In this document: positions 1 to 13,500 of the stretch, one piece after another
How the letters are laid out: each line of letters starts with the position of its first letter
Numbering within the stretch: the stretch's first letter is position 1
Assembly (NCBI GenBank): GCA_038503065.1
Contig: JBCAMK010000004.1
Coordinates: 186,001-250,000 of the forward strand
DNA from: Paragyromitra xinjiangensis
Lineage: Eukaryota; Ascomycota; Pezizomycetes; Pezizales; Discinaceae
DNA length: 64,000 nucleotides
Direction: 5' to 3'
Program-made: the position numbers and the translations under genes
Notes under the pieces: model-generated
What the model was told of the DNA's origin: nothing
Database searches by the model: none
The model's input: the letters and a program-made list of their open reading frames with translations, nothing else

Positions 1-3000
1 GTATTTGATATCTGGGGCACCGATCGCCCTGGATTTTAATCACTCGGGTATTACTAGGAAGCTATAGAATAGCAACTGGTCAAGAAGAAGAAACCATTAT
101 CAATCAATTCCTCCTAGATGGTGTTGTTGTTCCTCAGGTTACCTCAGGCCCAGTCTTCCTTGTATATACATGGTATCCACGTGATACCTGAGGGTTTCAA
201 GGGAATTTTGCGCAGTAGGCCTCTATGTTTCTCTGAAGTGCGCAATTAACGCCGTGGCTCTTTTGAGGGTCGTTGGAACGCTCGGAGAATGCATCAGGAC
301 TGCCGGCCATGATGTGGATGGAGAAAGATACTTTCCGGCATTGCCCTGACACTTATTCTCAGACAATGCCTTGGGCGATAACAAAAATGCTTTGAGACTT
401 CCTGAGTATATGAGTTAGCATAACGCTCACCTCCGCCTAGCTCTTGCCATTATCATCCTTTCCATCTTCCTTTTTGTCCTCGTCGCCAAGGAATTGGTTC
501 CGGTGCCTTAATGTCGATGGTGGCCTATCAAATACCACACAGCGCTAGGGTGTTATCCCTGATCTGTTTACAGGATTAGCAAGCCTCAAGATCCGCGAGT
601 CGAGGCGTAATAAGAGCCCCTGATTTTAATCTTGTTCCGTCTGATCACCATATCCTGTTGAGATATGCGTGGGCTTCTTTGTTCCCGGATGTAGATTTTA
701 CCGGGTGCAGAAGCCTGAGTTTGGTGTGCAGAAAGCTTATCTGTCGTAAGCTCGGGTGCCTGGTTGGATAACCAGCAAGGTAGGAATCTGTTTCTTTGCA
801 GATGGAGCATGTGATGGTTCTGCTAGCTGTTTCTATCTCAAGGGTGGATAACGACGGAAATGGTGAAGTGGGGTTCACAGTTCCTGCATGTTAGATGGCC
901 ATCAGCCAATGAGGAAGAGGGAGAAATTGTGTTCCCGCGAGGTCGTCTGTGCCAAGGCCCTAAGATAGATGCTATGCCAAATGTAGTTACGTTAGGAGCT
1001 TAGTCGGTCATTTACTTGCATTGGACCCAACCAGAAGCGTATCAGCTTGTTGGTTGTTCAGAATGGCAGCGAGTTGAGAATGTTGATAAGTCTTCCAGGC
1101 CTAGATGTTCGGTAAACGCTGGAAATTTTGCTGCTTCAGGTGATATTGGCTGCGCCTGCGCTCGGACCTAGGCGAGTCATATTTAAAAGGGCTCTGGTAG
1201 ATATCAACATCGGTCAAGACCAGTCTCACGTGGCAAGACATGTCTGGCAAGCCTGATGGCGGGAGTGGTCCGCAAGGATGGATATACCAAACTATACGCA
1301 ATTGGCAGCACAGGCTTGCGTGGGATGTGGATTGGGGAGGAACGTGTCAGTGTATCTCCTCGGACTTGTAAGACATGTTGAAGGCGTGCGGGGTGTAGGT
1401 GCTGAAATACATGTCAGCCCTGGGATAACTGTGACTTACTAAGGTCTGAGAGAAGATTTGTTTCCCAGCTGAAGCAACTTTTTGCGAGAGGCGACCCTTT
1501 CAGGGTGTTTCGGTGGGATTCGTGATGGACGCTGCTTCCTGTGCGAAAAAGTTGGAGACTCACTGGTGAGACATAGTATTCGTCATTGTATAGACTTTGG
1601 TGAAGGGGGTCTAGGTTTCCCGATGGAAATATACTGCATAAGGGATGAGAGAGTATCACCTGAGATCCTAGCGGTTGAGGTACGGGACTTTTGACGGGAG
1701 GGTGGTATCAGGAGTTCAATTTCATCTAGTAACTAAAAGAGAGAAAGATGGCTTTGTCACCATTCCGAAAAGGATGTGGGATGACGAATGAGAATAGCTC
1801 ATAGCTTTTCGGGTGATGGGAATGCTTTACCTTTATCCTAGTTCCTCGATTGTATAGGTACTCGGTAGGATACCACAGCCAAATTCGAACAGATGTTGGT
1901 CTCGTGGGATGAGCATAAAAATTGGTTAAGTCGGTGTCAGATTGGGGTGAAATTATAGGAAACGCCTTGTAATGGTGGGACTGTCTCTACTCGTAGGTAG
2001 TACATGTAGTTATCTGATATCGTAGCACGCTCTGCTCTCTGCAGTACTCTGGGATAATTTAGAGCTTTTGTGGAATTAAGGATTAGATATAACTTTTATG
2101 GAAACGATGTCTGGGGGTTTTTTTTAGCGATAAGAGAATATAAATGCGGAGAGGTTTGAAGGGTGAAGGTGGCGGGGGGAGGGGGTAAGATGTCACATAG
2201 CCGCGGGAAAATGGAGCGGGGGAAGAAATGCGTTCCTTCATCATGAGAACTAGAGGGCGTTTTGACTTGTGATGCGGAGGTGGGTTTAATGATTTTTACT
2301 AGAAGACCTGAGGGCATGCAATACTTTCTAGATCTAAGGGTTAAGATGAGGGCAATGGATAGTAACGCTCTCGTATGCTCAATGCAGTGGTTGTAGGGGA
2401 TAGAGGTGAGTGGTGGGTGATATTGAGTGACAGGGGGTGACCCCTAGCCCTACTGTAAAGGGATGTAACCTTGGTGTGGTCCAGAGATTACATAGGATTT
2501 TGCCTTGCTTATCTCCTTGATACGTTTTGCTCTCGTCCAAACATCCCACAACCACAACCACTACATCCTAACCAGCCCCAACCATCAGATTCGGTCAGGC
2601 ACCGAATCTCTCGCCTCGGTTTCCATCTAGCAAATAAAAAGTAGCAGTAAGTTCTCTAATCCAGTTTCAAAATTGTATTCGCAAAGAGGATAAACGAAAG
2701 GTACCTAGGAAGCAGCTTGTCCCTATCTCCGCCTGTCGATTACGATCTTTGGTATGGGGCTGATCATAAGACCATAGCCCCTCCAATCGTCCATAACTTC
2801 ATTCACAGGAATGCTGATGACCAGATTTTGTTCGGGATGAATCAATCCCCGGGTAGTACAACTTGTGGTTATTCAGGGTTGATCAGTGAGCACTTGATAT
2901 GATAATTTCAGAAGTTTGACTAACTACGATAGTTTATTTACTTCTTCATTCCTAGATACCCTTCTCATCCCTCTCCCGTTGCATTATTCTAAGTTCCGTT

Positions 3001-6000
3001 AGGCTCTTTACTTGCTATGCGATGGTGGCCACCCAGTCGCCCGCACGATATTTTCCCAGTCGAATTCACCAATGTTTACGAGGTGTCTGGCTAACTTAAT
3101 CAACCAAATGAGGTTGTGTTTTGGTGGGATGAATGGGATGTTTCGGGGCCGATCTGTGACTTTCTAAGAGCTAGCCACTCATTGATGGGGCTAACACATG
3201 TTCAAGATCTTAGGGTGGTCGCCGGTGGTGATCATGAAGGATTAGTATCGGGTAGCGGCTAACTTAGCGGTTGTTTGTCGATAAAACCTCTCGCTCATCT
3301 TCCTATATTGAACTTTAAATATCAACTCTCCGGGCGCTTTCCAACAGCCGTGTCACAGGTCTCGTCAATAGTCAATACCCTACCATGTTCGTGAGAGCCT
3401 CTTTGTTTTCGGATCTTGGCTAAATCGTATCTTGCAACGTTATTGAGTTATTTCTCACGGAAATTGCGTTCCCCGCACTTATGAATTATATCCCGAAAAT
3501 ACGGGAAGTCGGATCTACTAACTGCAGAGAAATGTTTTCGGCATTTCGGCATATTTCTTGAAAACAAACAGTTGGTTGCGATCATCCGGGCGAGATAAAT
3601 CGTCTCGGTCTTTCAAAGACAGGCATTGACCTATTCTTTCGTTTGGTTGCCGGACAAAATTGGTGAGCTCGTGTCTTCGAGCTGGTTGTGTGGGGGCGCA
3701 CAGACCCATGGAGATCATCTCGAAGTTTCTTCGGTGGAAGCTTATCTCATGCACGTGCTCCACTGGTCGTATAACCATTAAGAGCTCGGGAAACTGAGAT
3801 TGCTGACGTTCTCAAGGGGTATTTATTTGATAACAGCGGTAGGTGACGCAAAGCTCTTGGGATAGATACATTTTGCATCGTCAGGATTCTGCAGACAGCT
3901 ACCTGATCACGCGGGGGTGGTTGTTTGTCTCTTTGTTCTCCTCACGATATGCATGACTGTATCTCGTGGGATCATCGTGGGATCATCATGAAACTCACAA
4001 GAATTAAGAGGATATTATCGGAAGCGACATAAACTAAATTTTTTTGGTTAGACGCTGCCCAGTTGACTTTGTTTTAGCTTCAGGTTCCACAAGCTCCGAA
4101 GGAACATGGCATGCAGTACATGAATGAAAACCGCTCTTAAAAGAGAAATGGTGATTTCTGAGTGGCGATAATCTAGGGAGTATACTGACGCACAAGGGGA
4201 GGGGTAGGGTACTCAGGCCACTTACGGCGTATCTCGATTTCGGTGGCTATACTAAGACACTATACCTACCGTCCGGTATCAAAAATTTTGTCTTTCAGCT
4301 GTTACTTAATCTTGGATAGGCTCGTTTGTAAACTGCTACTCTTACGCTGTTCTACATCAATCTTCCTGGGCCCTTTCATCAATTCTACTGCCATGCAGAG
4401 CGGGACGGCATGGGGCGTGAGTATTGTCGGCTCCAGATATTGAAGGAAGTATTTTGTGAGCCATGTGAGTATGGCGGATGGCCTTACAAGTTGCCGTGTC
4501 TTTCTTTGAGAGAACATATTTGCGGGAATCTACCTTCTGTAGTTCTAGAAACTCTAGGAAACGTCAGATATGACTTGGTTTGTGGTCGGTTGTCTAATCC
4601 TGTTAGTAAAGTGTATATCACCTAACCTTCCTTGCCTTTATTTCCTAGACATGCATGCATCGTTTGCATTCCCCTTTCCGAATTATTCTTTCCGTTCATT
4701 GTTCTCATTGCTAGCTGGAACATCACTAGGATTTAGTTTAAGCTGGGGCGCCTACTGGACTTCTTGCGGGCTTACTTAAAGACAGTACTCCTCAGGAAAG
4801 TTCATTCATTTTTTATCAGTATTCGCCGCGGTCGTCTAGGGTTACTCGGGCTACTAGTCATTTCCCTCATTATAGAAATTTATTTTATGGAAAGATATCT
4901 CCATACCTGGTGGCTTAACTCCGGAATTCAATTGAATGCATAGCTTATCACCCGGATTTGATCCATATCGCCCGCGACGACTATTCAAATAGAACGAAGA
5001 CACATCTACCTTGCACACTAGATTTATCCTAGCTACCCTCTGACTTGCTTTGAGCAATCAATCTTTCTGAACCTCAATTCTATCGTTTGACAAGTCTATC
5101 ATTCTGGCCTCAGTCGGCATTCTCTTGTCAATGTCTACCACAACATTTATATCTCCTCTCACTACAAACGGCAGCTCAACGAAAATCTCTACCTTATGGA
5201 CTCTGGCGCTTATTGGGTAAGAAACTCGAATTCACTTGCATTCTGCAATTATATAAATGGTTTATCTGACTATTGCGGTTCATCATATAATAGTATTGTA
5301 TTCAATTACCCTGTCCCTTGGCACCACCCGTCTCCTATTTTGGGAGTACGCTCAACAGTTCTTGATTAAATCGTGAAACAACCCATCTCACCGGCTATTT
5401 CATCGGCCTACTTCCTAACCCCGCCAGACTCCCTCTTCCACCACCTATTCCTCTTTTCGGTGCATCGTTTTATCCCTTTCGAATACTAGGATTTCTATCT
5501 TCCTCCCTAAATTACCATTGACACACAAGAATGAAAATCGACCTAGCCCACAAGATAACTCAGACTGTCTTCAGAGGTCGGTACGATTCGGGAGGTGCAG
5601 AGGAGACCGAGAACAGACATTTTTCTGAATGTGGCAGTAGTACACAAAGCGGGGACAGGGGGCGTTTAAATTGGCGATGGTGATAACGTTATACCGGACT
5701 GATTAAAAATAATTCAGTAGTATCGCGGGTAGTATATTAAAAAGGCGGGTGTGGCTGCGGCAGCGATTATATCCATTCATCCTTATTCCTCCAACTACAT
5801 TTCACGAGCGGTGACTGTCTTTTGATTTGGGGAAAACTAGTTCTTCTTGGAGAGAAGAATAGAGAGTGGCATTGGCTATGTTTGGTGTTCATGGTGAGGA
5901 GTAAGAAGCAGGCCGCGTTGTGGCACGACATAAATATTCAAACTTTTCTATCGGCAATATTGGAGATCCCCGAAATTCGTCTCGCTCATTGCAACCACTA

Positions 6001-7179
6001 CCTATGGACTTCAACACTTTCAACGAAATCTATAAAGCTAGATCTGGGCCATGATCCGAAAAATGTGATTCTGGACTCCTTTGAAGGGACGGCTTTTGGC
6101 TATTATTTAAATGAGCTTTAGGGTTCCACCTCTACCCAGCGACTCAAGCTATTTCATGAGGTACCAAGCGCTTACGACCTACAACTTCCGGAGTCGTGTA
6201 GATGGAGATGCCTAGGGCATTGCCGATTTCCGGTCCCCGGGTTTGGGTCCTGACGGGTCATGCCTATAGGATGCCTTGGCTAGGATGAATGAGGAGGGAG
6301 TTAGAGCATGGTTGGAAGAGCATTAGTCACAACCTCCATGAGCATGTTTCTGCCCTAAATGTGGGGGGATTAATTGATTTACGTGGTTTCATGAATTTTC
6401 ACGCATTTTGTTACTAAATTAACCCTCCTGTTTCCTCTCGCCAGTAACCCCTGTACCTAAGAAAGAGTATTCTGTATCGTTACTACAGCCCTTGGACGCA
6501 AGAGTCCCTATCACTCTCGGCATCATGCCCGAGGATACTACCAACTGCCAACGACCTATACTACTCCTTATGGCATTTCTGATCGAACTTCCGTATTGCG
6601 TTCCTCTTAGCGACATATCTATGGACTTTACTACTGTATCGTGGGGGCAGAATCGCTAAATTTCTTGTCACTTGTATATAATTCAGGAAGCAGAATTGTG
6701 GGTGTGTGTAGTAGGAGAATATAGAATATAGAAAACGGTGGCGCTGGATCATATACTCTTCCCTTCAGATTTTTAAGGTTTAGTTTCTTCTCACGAGGCG
6801 TTTGATCTCCGTGCTTGTTGCATGCTTTCTGGGCGTTTGAGCTTCTAATTTCGTTTATGTTCTACTCGTGCTGCATAGTGGGTGTTTGGCTCTCATATGT
6901 GCTGAAGCGTTGGAGTTCATGGGATGGTTTTAGTTCATGGGTAGATTATCTATATCCGTTATGGGCAGGAGATAGTTTTTCTTATTGGTGTAACTGGGTT
7001 GACTTGCAAGAGAAATTGACGAACGAGAGGGGGCAATATATGTAAGGAAATATATGACTGTAGTAGCTCAATGATACAAAAACCATAAGTGACCCTGTCA
7101 TAACGCACTCATTCTCATCCGCCTATTCCCATCTTGGCCAAAATTGATCTAATCAAGGTCGAAACCGAAAGGAAGAAGA
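1..7179. other. Gene-free stretch, no supported coding region
   Basis: I read all six frames and found only short open frames (under about 100 codons) with no signal peptide, domain motif, plausible splice chain or family resemblance. Base composition is fairly even, with G-rich tracts on the plus strand around 2.1-2.5 kb. One perfect short hairpin is listed separately. I found no terminal inverted repeats, LTRs or tRNA here. Decayed transposon DNA without recognisable ends is possible. Confidence 0.6.
2587..2609. repeat. Perfect 9-bp hairpin
   Basis: AGATTCGGT is followed by a five-base loop and then ACCGAATCT, a perfect 9-bp stem. It lies in gene-free DNA, so no terminator or regulatory role can be tied to a gene. 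It may be chance or the remnant of an inverted-repeat element. Confidence 0.4.
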
Positions 7180-7926
7180 TTACCCGAAAACTGGGGAGCT
7201 ATACACATCCTCAGCTAGCGCTCTTAGCTGTACCAATCCGAGATACCCATATTTTTCAACAACATCCTGCCTCTCCAATGGATGGAGGATGCAGGCGTCA
7301 TTATCCTTGTCCAGCGCCCAATCCTGGCACGACTTCTTATTCTCCTGACTCCACCAATCCGGCAAGACATCATTTTCCTGTGCCCTATCCAAAAATTTAG
7401 GGAAATCACTGAGCGGATAGGAACCGTCATATAGCGTTCCGGCTCTGACATCGCCGCGCGCGTACTCATCTTCGATGCGGAACCGGTATGCATCGATGAT
7501 AGACTCGTAGCATTTTTGTTCGGGCAGAGCGGAGAGCCAGATTTTGGTGTTCCCCACGTTTTCAGCGGTGATAGAGGTGTCAGGTTGCGTGAGATTTCGC
7601 CTGGGTTCTTTCTCGTCCGGGGAAGTGGTGTCGGGGAGAGTCAAGGTAACGGTCATCATAGGTCCAAAATCAGTATCTTCGATGACGGATGTCTGCGTGA
7701 AAGTTTGTTGAGGAGTAATGGCGAAATTAACGTGAAGGTTAGGTGAGGGGGCAGCGTTGGGAGTAGGTTTGCCGCAGGTTTTTTTGTGGGCTTCCCAATC
7801 AGACTTTTTGCAGGAGCGGGTGCAGTAGAATGTGTTCTTGCACTTGTTGCACTTGTTGAGGGAGGCCAGGAGCTCGATTTCGCCTTTCTTGCATTTATTG
7901 CAGTTTATTTGCTGCTGAGCAGACAT
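7180..7926 (-). CDS. MYND-type zinc-finger protein (248 aa)
   Basis: Single-exon gene. The MYND finger lies at residues 9-51 with the full ligand series C9-x2-C12, C26-x2-C29, C35-x3-C39, H47-x3-C51. A linker rich in Pro and Thr follows (about 53-125), then a conserved-looking C-terminal region (about 135-245) rich in Trp and Tyr (residues around WLSALPEQKCYES and DWWSQ), typical of small fungal MYND proteins of unknown role. MYND fingers usually mediate protein-protein contacts in the nucleus or cytoplasm, often through proline-rich partners. The frame stays open 73 codons upstream to 8145, but that part is Ser-rich and low complexity. The ATG at 7926, directly before the finger, is the better start. 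The gene is divergent from the one at 8775. The exact function is unknown. Confidence 0.85.
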   Translation of the reverse strand: MSAQQQINCNKCKKGEIELLASLNKCNKCKNTFYCTRSCKKSDWEAHKKTCGKPTPNAAPSPNLHVNFAITPQQTFTQTSVIEDTDFGPMMTVTLTLPDTTSPDEKEPRRNLTQPDTSITAENVGNTKIWLSALPEQKCYESIIDAYRFRIEDEYARGDVRAGTLYDGSYPLSDFPKFLDRAQENDVLPDWWSQENKKSCQDWALDKDNDACILHPLERQDVVEKYGYLGLVQLRALAEDVYSSPVFG

Positions 7927-8145
7927 CTTTTTCTTGGACGATGGGATGGAGTTTTTAGGGGGCCAGAGAATATTACGGGAACTAGCAGTAGATGAAGAGG
8001 GTGATAGAGGGGATGAAAGTGATGATAGGTCGAGAGAACAAGTGAAGAAGATGATGGATATTCGCTCGGGAGGATGGAGCTTGTAGTGCTTTACGAGTGA
8101 TATCTTGAGACCCCGCGGGGTGTATATCTGGTCATGGCTGCGCAT

Positions 8146-8774
8146 AGTTCAGAACTATTGAAGCGTTGGGGTTAATGCATGATAATGAAAGCTTAATGTT
8201 TAGGCAGTTCTTTAATAGGTAAGCTCTAGGTAACCGCTCGTTTCTCTACGGAGGCTGGCTGACTCAATAGGGAAAAGTTGTTATGCGTAGTAACGAAAAG
8301 TGTTACTGCTGGGTATCGAGTTCTACATTAACTAGAGTACTTTGTGCCCACCCCATCTTGCTTCGCAAGTACAGGTAGTAGAGGGTGATGACAAGCCTAG
8401 CTTTAGATTCATCTACGCAACTCTCACGCTTCGGTAATATTTTCGAGAGTTTCCATAAGCGTATCTTTACACACACTGTACTTCTTGTTTTAATTGGATA
8501 GGCTGTGCAAAGAACATCGGGGGAACCTGATGTTTCCGGGAACCTGCTGTATGCTGCAATATAATTGCCATATTTTCAAGTTAGACATGATGCAGACCTC
8601 CCATCCATCTTGAATCCAGATTCCACGATGTCTTATGTCAGTCCAAGTTGGTACTGGATTGTTTATGAAAATGTGTAGTATAAAAGGAGAGCGGAATGCC
8701 CACACATAGCAATTTATCCAACCATCACAGATTACCCTAAGTTACTACTCATTAAGGCATCTTTAACTATCACT
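8146..8774. other. Divergent intergenic region
   Basis: Shared upstream region of the MYND gene (minus) and the disordered-protein gene (plus). It contains the TATA box at 8679-8686 for the plus-strand gene. I see no clear core promoter for the minus-strand gene and no coding potential. Confidence 0.5.
8679..8686 (+). promoter_or_regulatory. TATA box of the 8775 gene
   Basis: TATAAAAG, a consensus TATA element, lies 89 bp upstream of the ATG at 8775. That would place the transcription start near 8710 with a 5' leader of about 65 nt. It also supports the otherwise unrecognised downstream frame as a real gene. Confidence 0.5.
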
Positions 8775-9461
8775 ATGTCCGACACTCCTCAACGCAATCC
8801 TCCCCCTCGGCCACCAAGCTCTGTCTATTCTGAGTATATCCCTGGTAATTTTGATCGTAACAATCTGCCCCCAACCTTATACGAAAGCTCCTCACCGCCT
8901 CTGATTCTTAACATGTCTCGTCATTACAGGACTCGGCCTCATGTGCCATTCACTCATGCCACTCATCCTTCACTCTCAACTCGAGTACCGCCATCTATTC
9001 CTTCGAGACAGAAGCGATCTCAGATACGCGATCATGCCCAACTACTTCGTCCTCCTATCGCCCAGCAGTACGCAACTCGTACTTTCCAAGATGCAAGTAC
9101 CTCTACTACTGAGTTACCCATCCCAACCCCTCCTGTATTACGACCTCTTACTCGCCGTGCGCAAGGGCCTCGTGGTATCGTACGTGCTAGCACAGAAACT
9201 AGAGAGCTGGCTGGTGGAGTTGACCTGTACTGGAACCACGAACTTCAGGAGTGGCGTCCTATTCCTGGAATCAAAACAGATGATCCTTCGGATGATAGCG
9301 AGAGTGACGGTTCTAGGAGGAGGCGGAGCAAGCTGAAGAAGAGATTGAAAGGTATTCTGCAGGTTCTGAAGGATTTGGGGAACCCAGCGGATAAAAAGGA
9401 TAAAGATGATCATGAGAGGAGGAGGGCTCTGAGAAGATCGATATCAGGTCCTGTTGTTTAA
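8775..9461 (+). CDS. Hypothetical disordered protein with basic C-terminus (228 aa)
   Basis: Uninterrupted 228-codon frame from a good ATG, with a TATA box 89 bp upstream. I recognise no family. The N-terminal half (1-130) is rich in Pro, Ser, Thr and Arg with no predicted structure. A short ordered patch around residues 146-165 contains WNHELQEWRPIPGIKTDD, which resembles a WW-like or short docking segment. An acidic cluster (DDPSDDSESD) follows. The C-terminus (about 177-222) is a highly charged Lys/Arg helix, a likely nuclear targeting or nucleic-acid-binding segment. There is no signal peptide or membrane span. A regulatory or scaffolding protein is possible; the function is unknown. Confidence 0.6.
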   Translation: MSDTPQRNPPPRPPSSVYSEYIPGNFDRNNLPPTLYESSSPPLILNMSRHYRTRPHVPFTHATHPSLSTRVPPSIPSRQKRSQIRDHAQLLRPPIAQQYATRTFQDASTSTTELPIPTPPVLRPLTRRAQGPRGIVRASTETRELAGGVDLYWNHELQEWRPIPGIKTDDPSDDSESDGSRRRRSKLKKRLKGILQVLKDLGNPADKKDKDDHERRRALRRSISGPVV

Positions 9462-10525
9462 TGCGGACTTGATAATGGTTTAATTTTGGAAAAGTGACGT
9501 GAGGAACAGGAATGATCTGGTTTCATGATAGACTTTGCTATGTTTTGCTGATTTGATTTAGATTATTGTTATATCTGCGGTTTCTGGTTGAAATTCTAAA
9601 CGCATCAAACAAAAATGATACTAACACAGACCCAAACCCCTGACTCCCCCTAGCTCCTTCTCTTTTGATCGTTCTTTCTAGAAACCCGTGGAAGTCGTCT
9701 TTGAGAACGTAGCTTGGCTGATGTGGTGATCTCGTAGTCGCCTGCAACTTCAACTAAAAAGTTTTTGATTTTGAAAAGCCGGCAAAGGCAACAGAATGTA
9801 GCTGATGAATAGAAGTTAATGCTAGGGAATCGGTTTCGTAGAGTGGGAGTGCAAGTTCCCTAAAAGCAAGCCTGACTGTATGCAGGAGAATGGCCTACAT
9901 GTTAGCAGGCTGCATTATTCTTCTTGCCAGTCAAAGGCTGGTATTTTTAATGAGAATACTGGCGCTAGTTCCCCTTCTAGATGTGGAGCCTTTGGCTACC
10001 ATTAAGCTTACTAGAATTGGCTTTCCGCGGCTATCCGCTTATCCTTGTAGGAAGCCTTACCATTATTGACGTATGAGTTTCCGCCTAGCCATACGGCCCC
10101 TGTTGCAGTATCTCTATTCTCATCGTATGCCTTGGGTGTTTAGGGTTGAGCGGGTTTGAGATATTCGGGCTTTGTGTATGTTAGAGAAGCCAAGTGTAGC
10201 CCTAGCCCTAGGTATCTTGGGCTTGGCGCACTAGCTTTTCACAAACAGTTTTCACCCCGAAGTGGGGGTTGTCTTTTTATCTCGCTTCTCCCTCTGGCTG
10301 CATCGCCATTGTGATCGTTTCATCACTTCTTTTGGTCATATTCTCTGCTTTCATCCGCACGTGGTTCGTAGTATTTGCTTCCTCCTTAGGTATAAATTTT
10401 AGTTGGATACTGGGAGCGTCAGCATTTGCATCAGTTTTTGATCCGTGCCACGTTAGATTCCTCATCGTACTACCTAGGATCAAGCTAAATATTTCCTCTA
10501 GGTTCATCTCTGAGCGTTAGCCACT
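9462..10525. other. Intergenic, nothing recognised
   Basis: Only short frames without features. The sequence ends in the 5' flank of the F-box/ankyrin gene. No TIR pair or LTR was seen. Confidence 0.5.
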
Positions 10526-13500
10526 ATGGCTAAAAGACGGCAGAAACGGGCGAAGACGACAAGGACAAAACAGACGGCCCAGCTTCGTGTCGATGAAATT
10601 CCATCGCAGCCACAAGATTTGCTAGTTCCTATTTCTGAAAACCTAGCTGGGCAGTTGGCTTCAAAAAATTCTTCTCGAAATTCCTCATTGTATAAACCCT
10701 CGGAGAGGGGTCAAAATGATACTAAGACAGTAGAGATGGCCTCCATACCAGAGACTGCTGTTCCTACGATAGAACTATCTCAATCGTTGTATTTGAATCT
10801 TTTGCCAGCGAACAGGAGCCATAAACGTAAGCGTGAGTGGACAAACGGCAACGATAATATCCAGGGTGGTCCTTCCAACGTTACAAGGATCCAGAAACCC
10901 AGGACCACGGCCAACCCTTTGACAGCTAAGCCAGTGATAACTGTTTTAAGGAGGAGGTATATCAAAGGCAAAAGCATAGGGGTGGTAAAGCAGAGGAATT
11001 TCCGGGAAAAAGAGAAGTATGACAAAACCAGGAAAAGGCCACTCCTCAGGTTATCGAAAGAGATTCTCTTGCAGATTGCTGGGTACCTTGAGCTCAAAGA
11101 TTTGAGTCGCCTTTTTCGTACGAGCCGTCCATTTTCCAAACTCTTGACCCCGCTACTTCACAAATTTGCTACCCTCGACAGGGATGGCTTACCCGCACTT
11201 TTAAGGGCTGCCAAGGAAGGACATGATCAATTGGTTCGGGTCCTACTTGACCTGGGGCTTGACCCCAATCAGGAATGCCTGTATTTACCAAATTCTGATG
11301 ACCTTGCAAGAACTCCACTATGTAAGGCAGCCATTTATGGACACACGAGGATCATTGATTTACTTCTCGAGAAATCTGCAGACCCTAATTTCCAGGATTC
11401 AGACGGGCGGACCGCGCTCCATCATGCAATTGCTTCAATGGCGTGGTGCATCTCTAGAAAGAAATTTCATACGCCCATGATTAGCGCCACAGAGAAGATC
11501 GTGGAATCGCTTTTGAAAAATGGTGCAGACATCAATTGTCAAACCGGTTGGGGGGACACGCCTTTGCACTGTGCAACACGTTGTCATAATGAAAAAGCTA
11601 GAAAGGTTAAACTATTGCTCGAGAACGGCGCAAATCCGGAAATTGAGAATGAGGATGGTAATACACCACTTCACAGCTTGTTTTTGACAGCACGGTCGGC
11701 TACAGCACCAGATGCAGAGATAATCACTGCTTTGATTTCGGCCAAAGGGATAGACATTGACCGAGAAAATACGAGGGGACACACTGTACTCTCCCAAGCT
11801 GTGAAATATAGGGCGCATGGTGTTGTTAAAATATTGCTGGAGAAGGGCGCGGACGCCGGTGTTCCGGGAATGAAGGGGGAAGAAGCGTTTTCCCTCGCAG
11901 AACGACTCGAACGTGAAGAACTTAACTTCTACTTCTGCCGGTACTACCTTTTCTCAATGCTCTTAATCCCACGACTTCACGAGTTTGCCACCCTGGACAA
12001 AGGTGGTTTGCCTCCGCTTATCTGGGCTGCAAGATATGGACACGAAGAACTGGCACAGTTCCTGCTTGATCTAGGATTCGATCCCAACCAGAACTGGGTA
12101 TATCCCGAGAACGCAGATCTTGGAAATTCCGCACTCTCGGAGGCAGCTCTTTATGGACATGAAAGGATTGTCGATTTGCTTCTCAAGCATTCTGCAGATC
12201 CTAACTTTACGGATCTTCAGCAATGCACTGCCCTTCATTATAGCATGGAATCATTCAGCATTGACGCGGATGAGAATTGGAGTTATAATCCATCTGGGAA
12301 GCCGCTACCAACCTGGAGTTCGATGAAAGCCACTAGGAGAATTGTTAAATCTTTGTTGAAAGCTGGTGCAAATATTGATGCCCAAGATTTCTATGGGAGG
12401 GCGGCCCTTCATTATGCTCTTGAGGCACATGAACCTACAGAAAAAGTAAAATTACTGCTCCGTAGTGGCGCCAACCCGGACATCAGCGACGAAGACGGCA
12501 ATACGCCCCTCCACTATTCGGTTAACCTGGGTCGGAAGTCGGAAGCCAGTCTCGAGCTACTCTCGGCCAGAACAACTGATATCGATTTGTGCAATAATGA
12601 TAAAGAAACTGCACTTTATACTGCGGTCCGCCGTCGCTGCGAAAACGCGGTCAGGATTCTACTTGAGAGCGGAGCTAATCCAAATATCGGGAAACCAGCT
12701 CTAGAACCTGCACCAGCATGCTATGAATCTATATGTGAGCTACTGCTAGAAGCAGGTGCCTACATCGAAGCCCAAGATATAAAGGGGAGAACAATCCTTA
12801 ATCGGGCGATATCTAATGACTCTTATAAGACTGTGAAGCTTCTCCTCAAGAATGGGGCGAATATCACTCATCTAGACAGAGCTGGACGGGATGTACTTGG
12901 TCGAGCATTGCGGAAATGTATTCGAAATCCCCGGGATCTAGACAGCCTGGAGTCGCGGCAAGGATGTATCATATATCAGCTTTTGAAAAACCATCCCGGA
13001 TTGGACGTCGAGACCGCAGATCGAGGTGGTAATACTTTACTTCATAGGGCGTCGATGTTGATATTGCCTCGGGTGGTTAGGCTACTACTGGAGAAAGGGG
13101 CCAACCCAAATTCTAAAAATCGAAAAGGTAGAACGGTTCTTCACGAGCTGATTAACTATCTTCAACATAAATCAAGGAATGTGCATTTCTATAAAGAACA
13201 AGGCCTAGACGGGGTGATAAGCTTGCTATTAGATAATGGGGCTGATATCAACGCCAAGGATTCTAAAGGCAATACACCTCTCGACAGAGCCGAGAGAGAT
13301 GTTCCAGGTTGGTGCGGTTATCCCGCTAGGATTCTGCTGGCAAAAGGTGGAAGCTCTAGACAGCTAGATGGATCAAAGAGTCACCTACCAAAAAGTATTC
13401 TCCCTGAAGAGGATGAGGACGAAGAGGATGGGGATAAAGAGGATGAAGATGGAGAGGAGGATGAAGATGGAGAGGATGATGATGAGGACGGAGAGGACGG

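Noticed and set aside
7927..8145. N-terminal extension of the MYND frame
   Set aside because: Ser-rich, low complexity, and the MYND finger begins right after the internal ATG at 7926; probably 5' leader.
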